A DNA stretch of 64,000 nt from Acidobacteriota bacterium (GTDB lineage Bacteria; Acidobacteriota; Blastocatellia; RBC074). A program made the translations under genes and the position numbers. A model generated the notes under the pieces. The model did not search any database. It saw nothing but the letters and a program-made list of their open reading frames with translations, and had not been told where the DNA came from. Position 1 is the stretch's first letter, and every line of letters starts with the position of its first letter. Positions 56,921 through 64,000 of the stretch are shown here, piece after piece. The stretch covers positions 52,962 to 116,961 of the forward strand of contig JAFDVI010000030.1 of assembly GCA_018269055.1 (NCBI GenBank), in the 5' to 3' direction.

Positions 56921-59482
56921 ATGCAGCCTCTTCCCATAGATTCCCTGCTGCCTGAGATCGTCGCCGAACTGCGACGGTCGCCAAACCTGATCATCGAAGC
57001 CGCTCCGGGCGCTGGCAAAACCACGCGCGTGCCGTCGGCCTTGCTCGATGCGAAAGTCGCTGATGAAGGTGAAGTCTGGGTCCTGGAGCCTCGCCGATTG
57101 GCAGCGCGAATGGCTGCGCGCAGAGTCGCCGAAGAACGAGGCGAAAAACTTGGCGAAACCGTTGGGTATCAAGTCCGCTTTGAAGAGGTAGCAAGCCGTC
57201 AAACCCGATTGCGCTTTCTGACGGAAGGTGTGCTGACGCGGCGATTGCTTTCCGACCCAAAGCTGAAAAACGTCGGCGTTGTTGTACTCGACGAATTTCA
57301 CGAACGTCACCTGCAAGCGGATTTGGCGCTGGCACTTCTCAGACGATTGCAGCGAACCGCACGCCCTGACTTAAAACTCGTCGTGATGTCGGCAACGCTT
57401 GATGCTGCGCCGATTGCCTCTTATCTAAACCATGCGCCGAAAATTTCTTCTGAAGGAAAACGCTTTGAAGTCACCATCGAACATCAACGGCACGAAGACA
57501 ATCGCCCGCTGGCAGATCAAGTCGTTTCGGCAATTGGGAAGTTGCTGGCGGAAAAGCTGGATGGCGATGTGTTGGTCTTTCTGCCCGGCGCGGCGGAAAT
57601 TCGCCGCGCGCAAACGGCGTGCGCTTCACTGGCGGACAAACACGATTTATTGGTGCTGCCGCTGCATGGTGATTTGCCGCCCTCCGAACAAGACCGCGCA
57701 GTTCGCCCTGCCGACCGCCGCAAAATCATTCTCTCCACCAATGTCGCCGAAAGTTCTGTCACGATTGACGGCGTCCTCGCAGTGATTGATTCAGGACTCG
57801 CACGCGTTGCCGCACATTCAGCGTGGTCAGGATTGGCGACGCTGAATGTTCAACGCATCAGTAAAGCGTCGGCCATTCAGCGTGCGGGCCGCGCCGGAAG
57901 AACTCGGCCCGGACGTTGTTTGCGGCTGTATACCGTACAGGATTTCAACGCCCGCGCTGATCACGAAACGGCGGAAGTGCATCGGCTGGATTTGGCCGAA
58001 CCTGCGCTGGAACTGCATTCGGCAGGTGTCACAGATTTGAATGATTTCGGCTGGTTTGAAGCGCCGCCCGCATCCGCTATTGAAGCCGCCGACACGCTGC
58101 TGAAAAAACTTGAAGCAATTGACCTCGAAGGCCGCGTGACAAAAATTGGCGAACAAATGCTGCGCTTCCCGCTTCATCCGCGCCAATCACGCCTGTTGAT
58201 CGAAGCCCAATCGCGCGGCGTGTTTGCCGAAGCCTGCGTTATCGCTGCTTTGATCGGTGAACGCGACATCGTAGCCAGCGAACTCTTCAGCGGCCGCCGA
58301 ACCAACGTTCACGCCAAACATCACAGTCCGTCGGACTTGCTGGATCGCCTGGATTTATTTTTGGAAGCGGAACGCGCCAGCTTCTCAGCTTTGGCATTGC
58401 GCGAACTCAACCTCGATCCCGGCGCGACAATGGCCGTGGAGCGCATTCGACGCCAGTTGCAACGTCGCCCTTTCTCTCCATTTCTCAATCCCTCCGACTC
58501 TGCTTCTCAGCAAGACGATGCCCTGCTCATCTCCATTCTTTCCGGGTATCCAGACCGAGTTGCCCGTCGCCGCAACTTGAAAGACGAAAAAGCTGAGTTG
58601 CTGCTTTCCGGCGGCGGTGCCGTTCCATTGTCGCCCGCAAGCAGCGTTCGTAATTCGGAGTTTCTGGTTGCGATTGACGCCGAAGAGCGCCGCGATGCTT
58701 CAGCCAATACAACACGCGTCGTTCGTTGGGGGAGCGCAATTCAACCCGAATGGTTGATTGACCTGTTTGCCGACAGATTGCGCGAATCCGTCGAAGCCAC
58801 GTGGAATGCCCAAACCGAACGCGTCGAAGTCGCCGAACGAATGCTCTACGATCAGTTGGTGATTGATGAACGCCGAAACCACACCGCGCGCGGTCCAGCA
58901 GTGACGAAGGCTTTGGCCGATGCTGCGCTCGCCGCTGGCTGGCAAAAATTCGCCGATGAAGCAGACGTGATGAAATTGCTGGCGCGCGTGCAGTTCATCG
59001 CGCAGCATTTCCCCGAATCCGAAATGCCGACAATGAAGAAAAATGACGTTTGTGCGGCACTGGTTGAAGCCTGCACGGATTTACGCAGCTTTGCCGAATT
59101 ACGCCAAGCGGTGGGCAAAGGCGGCTTGATCCATTTGCTGAAATCCAAACTGACTGGAGAGCAATTGCGGCTGCTCAATCAAATGGCTCCTGAAACGGTC
59201 AACATCGCCGGTCGCCGTAATGTGCGGGTAAATTACGAACCGGACAAAGTTCCGTGGATCGCATCCCGCCTGCAGGATTTTTTTGGCATGACCGAAAGCC
59301 CGAAAATCGCCGCCGGCCGCGTCAATCTGGTTCTGCACCTGCTGGCTCCCAATCAGCGTCCGGTACAAGTGACCACTGATTTAGCCGGATTCTGGCAGCG
59401 AACTTACGCGCAAGTCCGCCGCGAACTCAGTCGCCGTTACCCGCGTCATCAATGGCCGGAAAATCCGCTGACCAAAAGCTGA
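56921..59482 (+). CDS. hrpB: ATP-dependent helicase HrpB
   Basis: An 853-residue DEAH-type helicase: Walker A EAAPGAGKTTRVP, DEFHERH box, SATLD motif III, motif VI QRAGRAGRTRPG, then HA2 and the HrpB-specific C-terminal domain ending HQWPENPLTK. The start is the ATG at 56921 (MQPLPIDSLLPEI); the frame begins 18 bases earlier at a TTG. Cellular role in this group not established. Confidence 0.93.
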   Translation: MQPLPIDSLLPEIVAELRRSPNLIIEAAPGAGKTTRVPSALLDAKVADEGEVWVLEPRRLAARMAARRVAEERGEKLGETVGYQVRFEEVASRQTRLRFLTEGVLTRRLLSDPKLKNVGVVVLDEFHERHLQADLALALLRRLQRTARPDLKLVVMSATLDAAPIASYLNHAPKISSEGKRFEVTIEHQRHEDNRPLADQVVSAIGKLLAEKLDGDVLVFLPGAAEIRRAQTACASLADKHDLLVLPLHGDLPPSEQDRAVRPADRRKIILSTNVAESSVTIDGVLAVIDSGLARVAAHSAWSGLATLNVQRISKASAIQRAGRAGRTRPGRCLRLYTVQDFNARADHETAEVHRLDLAEPALELHSAGVTDLNDFGWFEAPPASAIEAADTLLKKLEAIDLEGRVTKIGEQMLRFPLHPRQSRLLIEAQSRGVFAEACVIAALIGERDIVASELFSGRRTNVHAKHHSPSDLLDRLDLFLEAERASFSALALRELNLDPGATMAVERIRRQLQRRPFSPFLNPSDSASQQDDALLISILSGYPDRVARRRNLKDEKAELLLSGGGAVPLSPASSVRNSEFLVAIDAEERRDASANTTRVVRWGSAIQPEWLIDLFADRLRESVEATWNAQTERVEVAERMLYDQLVIDERRNHTARGPAVTKALADAALAAGWQKFADEADVMKLLARVQFIAQHFPESEMPTMKKNDVCAALVEACTDLRSFAELRQAVGKGGLIHLLKSKLTGEQLRLLNQMAPETVNIAGRRNVRVNYEPDKVPWIASRLQDFFGMTESPKIAAGRVNLVLHLLAPNQRPVQVTTDLAGFWQRTYAQVRRELSRRYPRHQWPENPLTKS

Positions 59483-59608
59483 CACCGTCACTCTAATTAC
59501 ATCGAATCAAAAAATCTGCCTGCCCTCTAGCCCAATCTGCCCCGGTATGCTAAATTCACGCCCTTCTTTGAGGACAGGTCAAGGAAGCGGTCAGCCACAA
59601 CAATTTCG

Positions 59609-59682
<74 letters not shown>

Positions 59683-59744
59683 TCTTTCAAATCAACAACT
59701 TACCTTTTAACAATCAGCTTCAACTTGTCGTCAGGGACATATTC

Positions 59745-59765
59745 GGGGACATTAACGATGTCCCC
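59745..59765. repeat. Short inverted repeat downstream of the tRNA
   Basis: GGGGACAT and ATGTCCCC are separated by five bases. It lies between the tRNA and the small acidic gene and could end transcription in either direction, but has no T-run. Confidence 0.4.
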
Positions 59766-59802
59766 TTCGTTGTTTCCAACTGCCCCGTTTCCTATCGGGT
59801 AA

Positions 59803-60048
59803 TTAAGCCGCTTTCTTCTCGGCTCTGTTGAGCCGGATCAGGGTTCGCAAAGCCTCGTTGACGGCTTCGGATGAATCGAAAACTTCCGCCACATCCGGTG
59901 CCAGTCGGATCATCTTTTGGCGCGCACGCTCCCGGTATTTGAGTTCCTGCTCCTCGGCGCGCGGCATATTTTCCAGGTCGAATGCCGTCGGCAGATCGTC
60001 GTCCAAATCGTAATCGTCATCCTCAAGCAGAATAATCTTGTCGCTCAT
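59803..60048 (-). CDS. Small acidic protein, third gene of a VapBC-type operon
   Basis: An 81-residue protein with an unusually acidic start (EDDDYDLDDDLP) and a helical C-terminal half (VAEVFDSSEAVNEALRTLIRL) that resembles ribbon-helix-helix proteins. The ATG overlaps the PIN-toxin stop by four bases. I do not know its function; it might be an extra antitoxin. Confidence 0.65.
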   Translation of the reverse strand: MSDKIILLEDDDYDLDDDLPTAFDLENMPRAEEQELKYRERARQKMIRLAPDVAEVFDSSEAVNEALRTLIRLNRAEKKAA

Positions 60049-60446
60049 GGTTCGGTGATGATGTTGATCCCTGGCACGTGTTCAAAGTCCGTCGCGTTGT
60101 GCGTGATGAGCGGCACCCCGTATAGTAAAGCCGTCGCCGCAACCCAGGCATCCGCCGTTTCGATGTGTCGGCCAATCCTGGTCACATTTCCCCGCACCTC
60201 TGCCCACTGCCGACAGAGCGCCGCGGTTGAATCAATGATGATGAAGCGGCTTTTGATAAACCTCATCAGTTCTGCATGCCGGCGCGCTCCCCACTTCCGC
60301 AATATGGCCCATTGTTCAAGCTCCGCCAGTGTCATAAAGCTGATCGAAGCGATCGCGCCTGCCAAATGCGGCTCGTACATCTCGGCTCGCGAGTCCTCTT
60401 TGAACAGGTACGAAGCGACGTCGGTATCCACAATCACGCCCGGCAT
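60045..60446 (-). CDS. vapC: VapC-type PIN-domain toxin
   Basis: A 133-residue PIN ribonuclease: VIVDTDVASYLF, MTLAELEQW, HIETADAWVAATAL and ITHNATDFEHV supply the acidic site residues. Typical VapC length. Translation is coupled to the upstream antitoxin gene (TGATG overlap). Confidence 0.9.
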   Translation of the reverse strand: MPGVIVDTDVASYLFKEDSRAEMYEPHLAGAIASISFMTLAELEQWAILRKWGARRHAELMRFIKSRFIIIDSTAALCRQWAEVRGNVTRIGRHIETADAWVAATALLYGVPLITHNATDFEHVPGINIITEP

Positions 60447-60706
60447 CAGTCAATCTCTCTTTCCGGCGCGCGGTCTTTGCGAGACTCACGCAGCCAGAGC
60501 GTGAAATCATCCAGGCTTTCATCTTCCGGCCAAATGCCGACAGCGGCGCGGCGCGCTTCGGCAAAGTCGAACGGCTTGATGCCCTGCTCTGCCGCCAACT
60601 GCTCAATCGTCTTAGGCGGCCGGATCAGCTCCGCAAGTAATTGTTGATCTTCCAACGGGAGCCGTTTGGCGTCCTGTACAACTTTTTCCAGTGTTGGTGT
60701 GCTCAT
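60446..60706 (-). CDS. VapB-like antitoxin
   Basis: An 86-residue protein, MSTPTLEKVVQDAKRLPLEDQQLLAELI, a helical pattern common in antitoxins beside PIN toxins, with an acidic C-terminal half that would bind the toxin. AAAGGAG precedes the ATG. First gene of the three-gene operon. Confidence 0.75.
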   Translation of the reverse strand: MSTPTLEKVVQDAKRLPLEDQQLLAELIRPPKTIEQLAAEQGIKPFDFAEARRAAVGIWPEDESLDDFTLWLRESRKDRAPEREID

Positions 60707-60740
60707 CGCTTACTCCTTTCGCTTTTCTTTGTGGCATCCT

Positions 60741-61016
60741 TTATTGATCGCTTCCCTTTTTTCGTTTCGTCTTTGCCGGTTTCGCTTCCGGCGCGTCGGC
60801 TGTGGTCAGAGCTTCCCCGTCAGCGCTATCGGTTTTCGATGGCCGACCGCGCTTTCGCCCACGTGGTAAACCAGCCAGGTCAGATTCTGGAATCTGCCAG
60901 TCGCGGCCAAATTTTTGAGCGTTGGGAAAGCGTGGGTGGCCTTCTTCATTCAGCCAAACCCTAATACTGACGGGCTTCACGCCAAGTATTTCAGCCACTT
61001 CGTTTGTTGTAAGCAT
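60741..61016 (-). CDS. Excisionase-like helix-turn-helix protein with AT-hook
   Basis: A 91-residue protein: MerR/Xis-type helix-turn-helix (MLTTNEVAEILGVKPVSIRVWLNEE, about 1-50), then GRKRGRPSK, an AT-hook-like motif, and a Lys/Ala-rich tail. The start at 61016 has AGGGGA upstream and a consensus promoter just above it. It is divergent from the plus-strand operon and probably represses that operon and itself. Such proteins occur as regulators or recombination factors in integrated elements. Confidence 0.75.
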   Translation of the reverse strand: MLTTNEVAEILGVKPVSIRVWLNEEGHPRFPNAQKFGRDWQIPESDLAGLPRGRKRGRPSKTDSADGEALTTADAPEAKPAKTKRKKGSDQ

Positions 61017-61061
61017 CCGATCCCCTTTGGTTTCCATTGGCGCAAAGTAGCGCACGCATTA

Positions 61062-61090
61062 TTTATAAGCAAGCTCGCTAGGCTTGTCAA
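61062..61090 (-). promoter_or_regulatory. Sigma70-type promoter for the excisionase-like gene
   Basis: On the minus strand TTGACA (61085-61090) and TATAAA (61062-61067) are separated by 17 bases. This places transcription start close to 61055, in line with the start codon at 61016. Confidence 0.8.
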
Positions 61091-61118
61091 GAAAAAGTAA
61101 CGCTAGCATTGTTTTCCC

Positions 61119-61147
61119 TTGACCGAAAACAACGCTAGCGTTATATT
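61119..61147 (+). promoter_or_regulatory. Sigma70-type promoter for the small-protein operon
   Basis: TTGACC (61119-61124) and TATATT (61142-61147) with a 17-base spacer. The palindrome AACGCTAGCGTT (61131-61142) lies in the spacer and touches the -10, so a bound protein would block transcription. Confidence 0.8.
61131..61142. promoter_or_regulatory. Operator-like palindrome AACGCTAGCGTT
   Basis: A perfect 12-bp palindrome in the plus-strand promoter. Related sites with CGCTAG are at 61099-61107 (AACGCTAGC) and about 61075-61080 in the minus-strand promoter spacer. Confidence 0.65.
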
Positions 61148-61183
61148 TTGCCCGTCAGTTGATAAACACTGTTCGAGGCACTT

Positions 61184-61954
61184 ATGAAACCGAATTCCTG
61201 TCACATCTGCGGTCGCCAACTCAAAGACCCCGATTCCATCGCGCGGGGCTTCGGCCCGGAGTGCGCGGCGAAGCGTGCGGCGTTCCTGGCGACCTGTGGC
61301 ACGTCTGACGAAGAGCTGAGCGCGATCCAACAGCACGAAAGCCCCACGGTGAGCCGGTGGGCAAGGAATTTCATTCAGGATATGCGAGCCGGCCGAATCC
61401 GGCAGGCTCGTCAATGCATTGAAGCGGCGCGCCACCAGGCTGGGACGGCATGCGCTGCGGCGCAGTCGGGGCTTACTGTAAAAACAAGGACTGCGCTTAC
61501 CACGTCCATCGAGACTCTAACCCTCGTCACGATGGACAGCCCGCCTGCTGTGGCGGTAAACGCAGCAGGCAACCCGCCTGTCGTGGCGGTAAACACGACA
61601 GGCAACTCCATCACCGTGGCGGTAAACACGGTGAATTCTGCGCCCGCCGTGGCTGCTAACACGGCGGGCGCTTCGGAGCCTTTCATTACGGTTCGCGAGA
61701 TTGAGCGCGGCGGGTATTACGTGAAAACTCCCTTCAAACTGGATGGGTTTGTCCGCGCGTTCAAGAGAGTGGTTGGCGGCACCTGGCATCCCGAAAAAGA
61801 ATCCTGGTACCTCCCTGCATCGCAATTGACCTGGACGCTTGGGGCGCTTGAGTATTGGTTCTGCATCCCCGTAAAGGTCGAACCTTTTCCGAGAGCGGCG
61901 ACGACACCCGCTCAGCCCCACACCAATCAACAACCTGTCGGCCTTCAACCGTAG
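61184..61954 (+). CDS. Zinc-finger protein with hairpin-encoding repeat region
   Basis: A 256-residue protein. The N-terminus (about 5-30) has CHICGRQL...SIARGFGPECA, a zinc-binding motif of the kind often found in phage and plasmid proteins. The middle (about 119-162) is an 11-residue repeat around xVAVNTxGN, encoded by a 33-nt repeat that forms hairpins in the nucleic acid. The C-terminus (about 165-225, GGYYVKTPFKLDGFVRAFK, GTWHPEKESWYLP) has an aromatic pattern reminiscent of HARP-type domains. GAGG precedes the ATG. First gene of the plus-strand operon. Confidence 0.75.
   Translation: MKPNSCHICGRQLKDPDSIARGFGPECAAKRAAFLATCGTSDEELSAIQQHESPTVSRWARNFIQDMRAGRIRQARQCIEAARHQAGTACAAAQSGLTVKTRTALTTSIETLTLVTMDSPPAVAVNAAGNPPVVAVNTTGNSITVAVNTVNSAPAVAANTAGASEPFITVREIERGGYYVKTPFKLDGFVRAFKRVVGGTWHPEKESWYLPASQLTWTLGALEYWFCIPVKVEPFPRAATTPAQPHTNQQPVGLQP
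61543..61671 (+). repeat. Four-unit 33-nt hairpin array inside the coding sequence
   Basis: Four inverted repeats: 61543-61570, 61576-61603, 61611-61634 and 61640-61671. Their loops start exactly 33 bases apart at 61552, 61585, 61618 and 61651. The loop is GGCGGTAAAC in the first three and GGCTGCTAAC in the fourth. Stems of 8, 9, 7 and 11 bp differ in sequence but pair perfectly. A possible degenerate first unit is 61504-61537. Confidence 0.88.
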
Positions 61955-61984
61955 GCAGGCATTTTCAAAACCGAGAGCAATACG

Positions 61985-62446
61985 ATGCCGGCAAAGTCCG
62001 CGAAAAAGAAACAGAAATCGAAAACGTCTCGTCTCCCCCCGATCTTCATTGCGCACGGGATCAACCGCGCCGCCGAGATCGCCGGGTGTTCGGCGCGCGA
62101 AATCGAGCAGGCGATAGAGGAAGGACGATTAAAAGTCACGCGGAAACGGGCTGCCGGCAGAGGCCGAGGCGTCATACTGATATTGGCGAAGGAGCTGGAC
62201 CGCTTCATCGCCAATCTGGATGCGCACTCTGCGGAACGAGCCGAGCGTCTCAATCAGACCGTTCCCGGCTCCGACAATGCCGCTGTCACCTGGGATTGTG
62301 TTCGTCGAGAACTTCACCTGGTCGCAACATTGGCAACTGGAACACAAGTTTGCTTTCACTTACTGAACCCTGACTTGCTGGCGAGCAGTTTTCGGCAAGC
62401 GCTGGCGCAGCGCACGCGCCATCAAAAGCGCGAGCAACTTCGCTAG
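61985..62446 (+). CDS. Helix-turn-helix-like small protein
   Basis: A 153-residue protein. A Lys-rich start is followed by an excisionase/MerR-like helix-turn-helix (INRAAEIAGCSAREIEQAIEEGRLKV, ILAKELDRFIANL). The C-terminal part (about 100-145, LNPDLLASSFRQAL) is related to the end of the protein at 62876. Not recognised beyond that. Follows the zinc-finger gene by 30 bases in the same operon. Confidence 0.65.
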   Translation: MPAKSAKKKQKSKTSRLPPIFIAHGINRAAEIAGCSAREIEQAIEEGRLKVTRKRAAGRGRGVILILAKELDRFIANLDAHSAERAERLNQTVPGSDNAAVTWDCVRRELHLVATLATGTQVCFHLLNPDLLASSFRQALAQRTRHQKREQLR

Positions 62447-62498
62447 ATTTACTCTTTTGAGGTCTGGTAACACACTTCACACTTTGGGAGGTTATTTT

Positions 62499-62879
62499 AT
62501 GGCAACGATTGCAGTTCAGCGTAATCAGCGGAAAAAGGTCGAGGAAACCGGCCATTCCCGCGAAATTGCACCGCAAATTGACATCCTTACGATTCTGACC
62601 AGGGAGTTGGTAAGCCTGGGTCTGAAGTTCGGCGATCAGTTCATGATTGATCCGAGCTCCGAATATCACGACGGCGACGTCGTGGCGGCCCGGGTGGACG
62701 GGACCAACGTCATTGGCAAGGTGGGGCTCTACACCACGAAACAGGTCAAGCTGTTGGTTCCCCAAATCATTGGCGAGCATGTGGTCAATCGCTGCGTGTT
62801 TGCACCGATTGATTCGATTTTGGGCGAAGTCTGCCCGCTCGTTTTAGCCGGTCTGCGCAAAGACGGAGAGGATTTATGA
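62499..62879 (+). CDS. Small protein with S24/LexA-like fold pattern
   Basis: GGGAGG before the ATG at 62499 sets the start; the frame runs 42 bases upstream. The 126-residue product has KFGDQFMIDPSSEYHDGDVVAARVDG and IGKVGLYTTKQVKLLVPQ, a pattern like the C-terminal domain of LexA/UmuD-type S24 proteins, but the usual nucleophile GDSM is replaced by GDQF, so it should not be a protease. Its stop overlaps the next ATG. Confidence 0.6.
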   Translation: MATIAVQRNQRKKVEETGHSREIAPQIDILTILTRELVSLGLKFGDQFMIDPSSEYHDGDVVAARVDGTNVIGKVGLYTTKQVKLLVPQIIGEHVVNRCVFAPIDSILGEVCPLVLAGLRKDGEDL

Positions 62880-63142
62880 CCAAACTGCAGGAAGAGATGG
62901 TTGAAAAGCTTTGGCAGGAGAGTTCGCAGCCTGTCAACGCCACCGGCCAGGCCGAGCGCAAAGCCGTCACAAACGCGCGCGCAGCCTGGGACGAGGAAAT
63001 TGATTGCATCGTGTTCGACGCCGTCACAGAAGACGGTCAACACATCGCCCTGAGGCTTCGCAATCCCGAATTGCTGGCTGAAACCCTTCAGTCCGCACTG
63101 TCGAAACGCTCGACAGAACCCGGCGACAACGCCGGCGCATAA
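62876..63142 (+). CDS. Small protein of unknown function
   Basis: An 88-residue protein starting in an ATGA overlap with the upstream gene. Its C-terminal half (EEIDCIVFDAVTEDG, ALRLRNPELLAETLQSAL) resembles the C-terminus of the protein at 61985, which suggests a shared domain. No known function. Confidence 0.6.
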   Translation: MTKLQEEMVEKLWQESSQPVNATGQAERKAVTNARAAWDEEIDCIVFDAVTEDGQHIALRLRNPELLAETLQSALSKRSTEPGDNAGA

Positions 63143-63148
63143 GCGAAA

Positions 63149-63178
63149 GGCTTCCGAAAGTTCCCGCTCTCGGAAGCC
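63149..63178 (+). terminator. Stem-loop after the small-protein operon
   Basis: A 9-bp perfect stem GGCTTCCGA/TCGGAAGCC (63149-63157 with 63170-63178) and a 12-base loop. No T-run follows, so it is either a weak terminator or an attenuator before 63324. Confidence 0.5.
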
Positions 63179-63323
63179 CGGATAGCCGTCAACCACCGGA
63201 GTGGCAGATAGCTCATCGCGGGCCAGATTCTGACACTTCCGAAACCCAAAACCAAAACGAATCCGGGCAGGCGTGCGGAGAAATCCGCCGTCTGTCCGTT
63301 TCGTCGTTTCCAATGGGAGCTTT

Positions 63324-64000
63324 ATGACACTCGTAAACAAACCACTTTCGACGATTCATCGGCGAATCGTCCGCGACTCCAAAGAATTTTCAACGCTCTG
63401 TAATCAACACAGCTTCGACGGCTTTCTTTGTCAGGTTGCCACTGAATTCCGTTCTGAAATCTTAATTTCGGCATTGATGGTCGCTTGCTACTTTGCCTGG
63501 CTGACCGTTGGCGCAGCCGGGCCAATGTTGCCTTTGGCTATCGGAATGAACAGCGTTCATGACGCGTTCAAACACAATCGTGCACGCAGAAACGTCATCG
63601 TTGCCGGCGGATTGATTCTCGTTTGCATCACCCTGCTTAGCTGTGTATCGAGTTTTATGATCTATCGCGAGGGATTCGCTGATACGCCCTGGTTTGTTCA
63701 GCAATCGCTTTCCCTGTTTGCCGTGATGGTTGTTGAAGGCGCTTTCATCTGGCTGGTCTATGGCTTCACACGTGCATTTTCATCCTTTAGTGAACGAATC
63801 ATCTCTCTGGCGGGCATGGGATTTTTAGTCTGCGTGATGCTGACCAACATCATCACACATTTCATGATGGTCAAACACTTGCCGCTCTCTCCCTTCCAGG
63901 ATGCCTGGCTGAGCTGGGGCGCGGTTTCAGTGTTTATCGGCGTCCTGATCTTCGTTCTACTCATCACACTTTCCGATCCAGTCACCCGCCTTATCCGTCT
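63324..64000 (+). CDS. Multi-pass membrane protein, 3' end outside the window
   Basis: An open frame of 225 complete codons reaches the window end without a stop. GGGAG lies before the ATG. After about 45 hydrophilic residues there are about five hydrophobic segments (near 47-66, 92-112, 126-145, 157-178, 195-214). I recognise no family; the size and neighbours would fit a membrane gene of a mobile element. Confidence 0.7.
   Translation, partial: MTLVNKPLSTIHRRIVRDSKEFSTLCNQHSFDGFLCQVATEFRSEILISALMVACYFAWLTVGAAGPMLPLAIGMNSVHDAFKHNRARRNVIVAGGLILVCITLLSCVSSFMIYREGFADTPWFVQQSLSLFAVMVVEGAFIWLVYGFTRAFSSFSERIISLAGMGFLVCVMLTNIITHFMMVKHLPLSPFQDAWLSWGAVSVFIGVLIFVLLITLSDPVTRLIR

Noticed and set aside
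61450..61659. Cys/His-rich frame overlapping the hairpin array
   Set aside because: Its CxGGKxxRQ repeats are the out-of-frame reading of the 33-nt repeat; no ribosome site and fully inside the gene at 61184.
61543..61671. CRISPR array interpretation of the 33-nt periodic repeat
   Set aside because: The constant part is only about 10 bases, the variable parts are self-complementary and there are no cas genes; it lies inside an open reading frame.

Overview
The window looks like a chromosomal segment of an Acidobacteriota bacterium, most likely of the Blastocatellia type. This is inferred from gene content, not from a marker gene. The supporting genes are several very large Oar-type TonB-dependent receptors with an N-terminal carboxypeptidase-regulatory-like domain, secreted TPR proteins with a similar N-terminal domain, a protein kinase/TolB-like/TPR fusion, an amidase with a TIGR03437-like C-terminus, and DUF1080 plus sugar-phosphate-isomerase pairs. 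Dispersed intergenic palindromes are frequent.

Layout. 0-3.2 kb: a secreted CocE-type hydrolase and an ornithine-cyclodeaminase-like (TIGR00300) protein. 3.5-23.9 kb: an outer-membrane uptake region with four Oar-type receptors and four secreted regulatory-domain/TPR proteins, mostly as convergent pairs sharing a strong terminator. 24.2-31.7 kb: RNase D, a secreted HExxH protein, a methyltransferase/glycosyltransferase pair, a SprT-like protease, RarA and an SDR oxidoreductase. 31.7-34.5 kb: a toxin-antitoxin cluster ending in an EVE-HNH nuclease. 34.6-39.4 kb: the kinase, a gamma-carbonic-anhydrase-like protein and PgsA, with an IS630-type element inserted between the last two. 39.5-43.9 kb: NadE, HicAB, and a very small microcompartment locus (EutN/CcmL pentamer, BMC hexamer, class II aldolase, Rex). 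44.0-49.0 kb: ruvA, beta-carbonic anhydrase, ruvB, yihY/brkB, queA and rimI-like on the plus strand. 49.2-59.5 kb: a histone-H1-like/TPR protein, an amidase, a radical SAM protein, a BglII-like restriction-modification pair, the isomerase/DUF1080 pair and HrpB.

59.6-64 kb: a tRNA with a CAT anticodon is followed by what looks like the edge of an integrated element. It carries a VapBC-type operon with a third small gene, a divergent promoter region between an excisionase-like regulator and a plus-strand operon of small unknown proteins, and a membrane-protein gene running off the window. The first gene of that operon contains the most unusual signal here: four hairpins at exact 33-nt spacing, with a near-constant 10-nt loop (identical in three of the four) and stems that differ in sequence yet remain perfectly paired.

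Many starts given here are internal to the longest open frame. They were chosen from Shine-Dalgarno sequences, signal peptides or 4-base overlaps.
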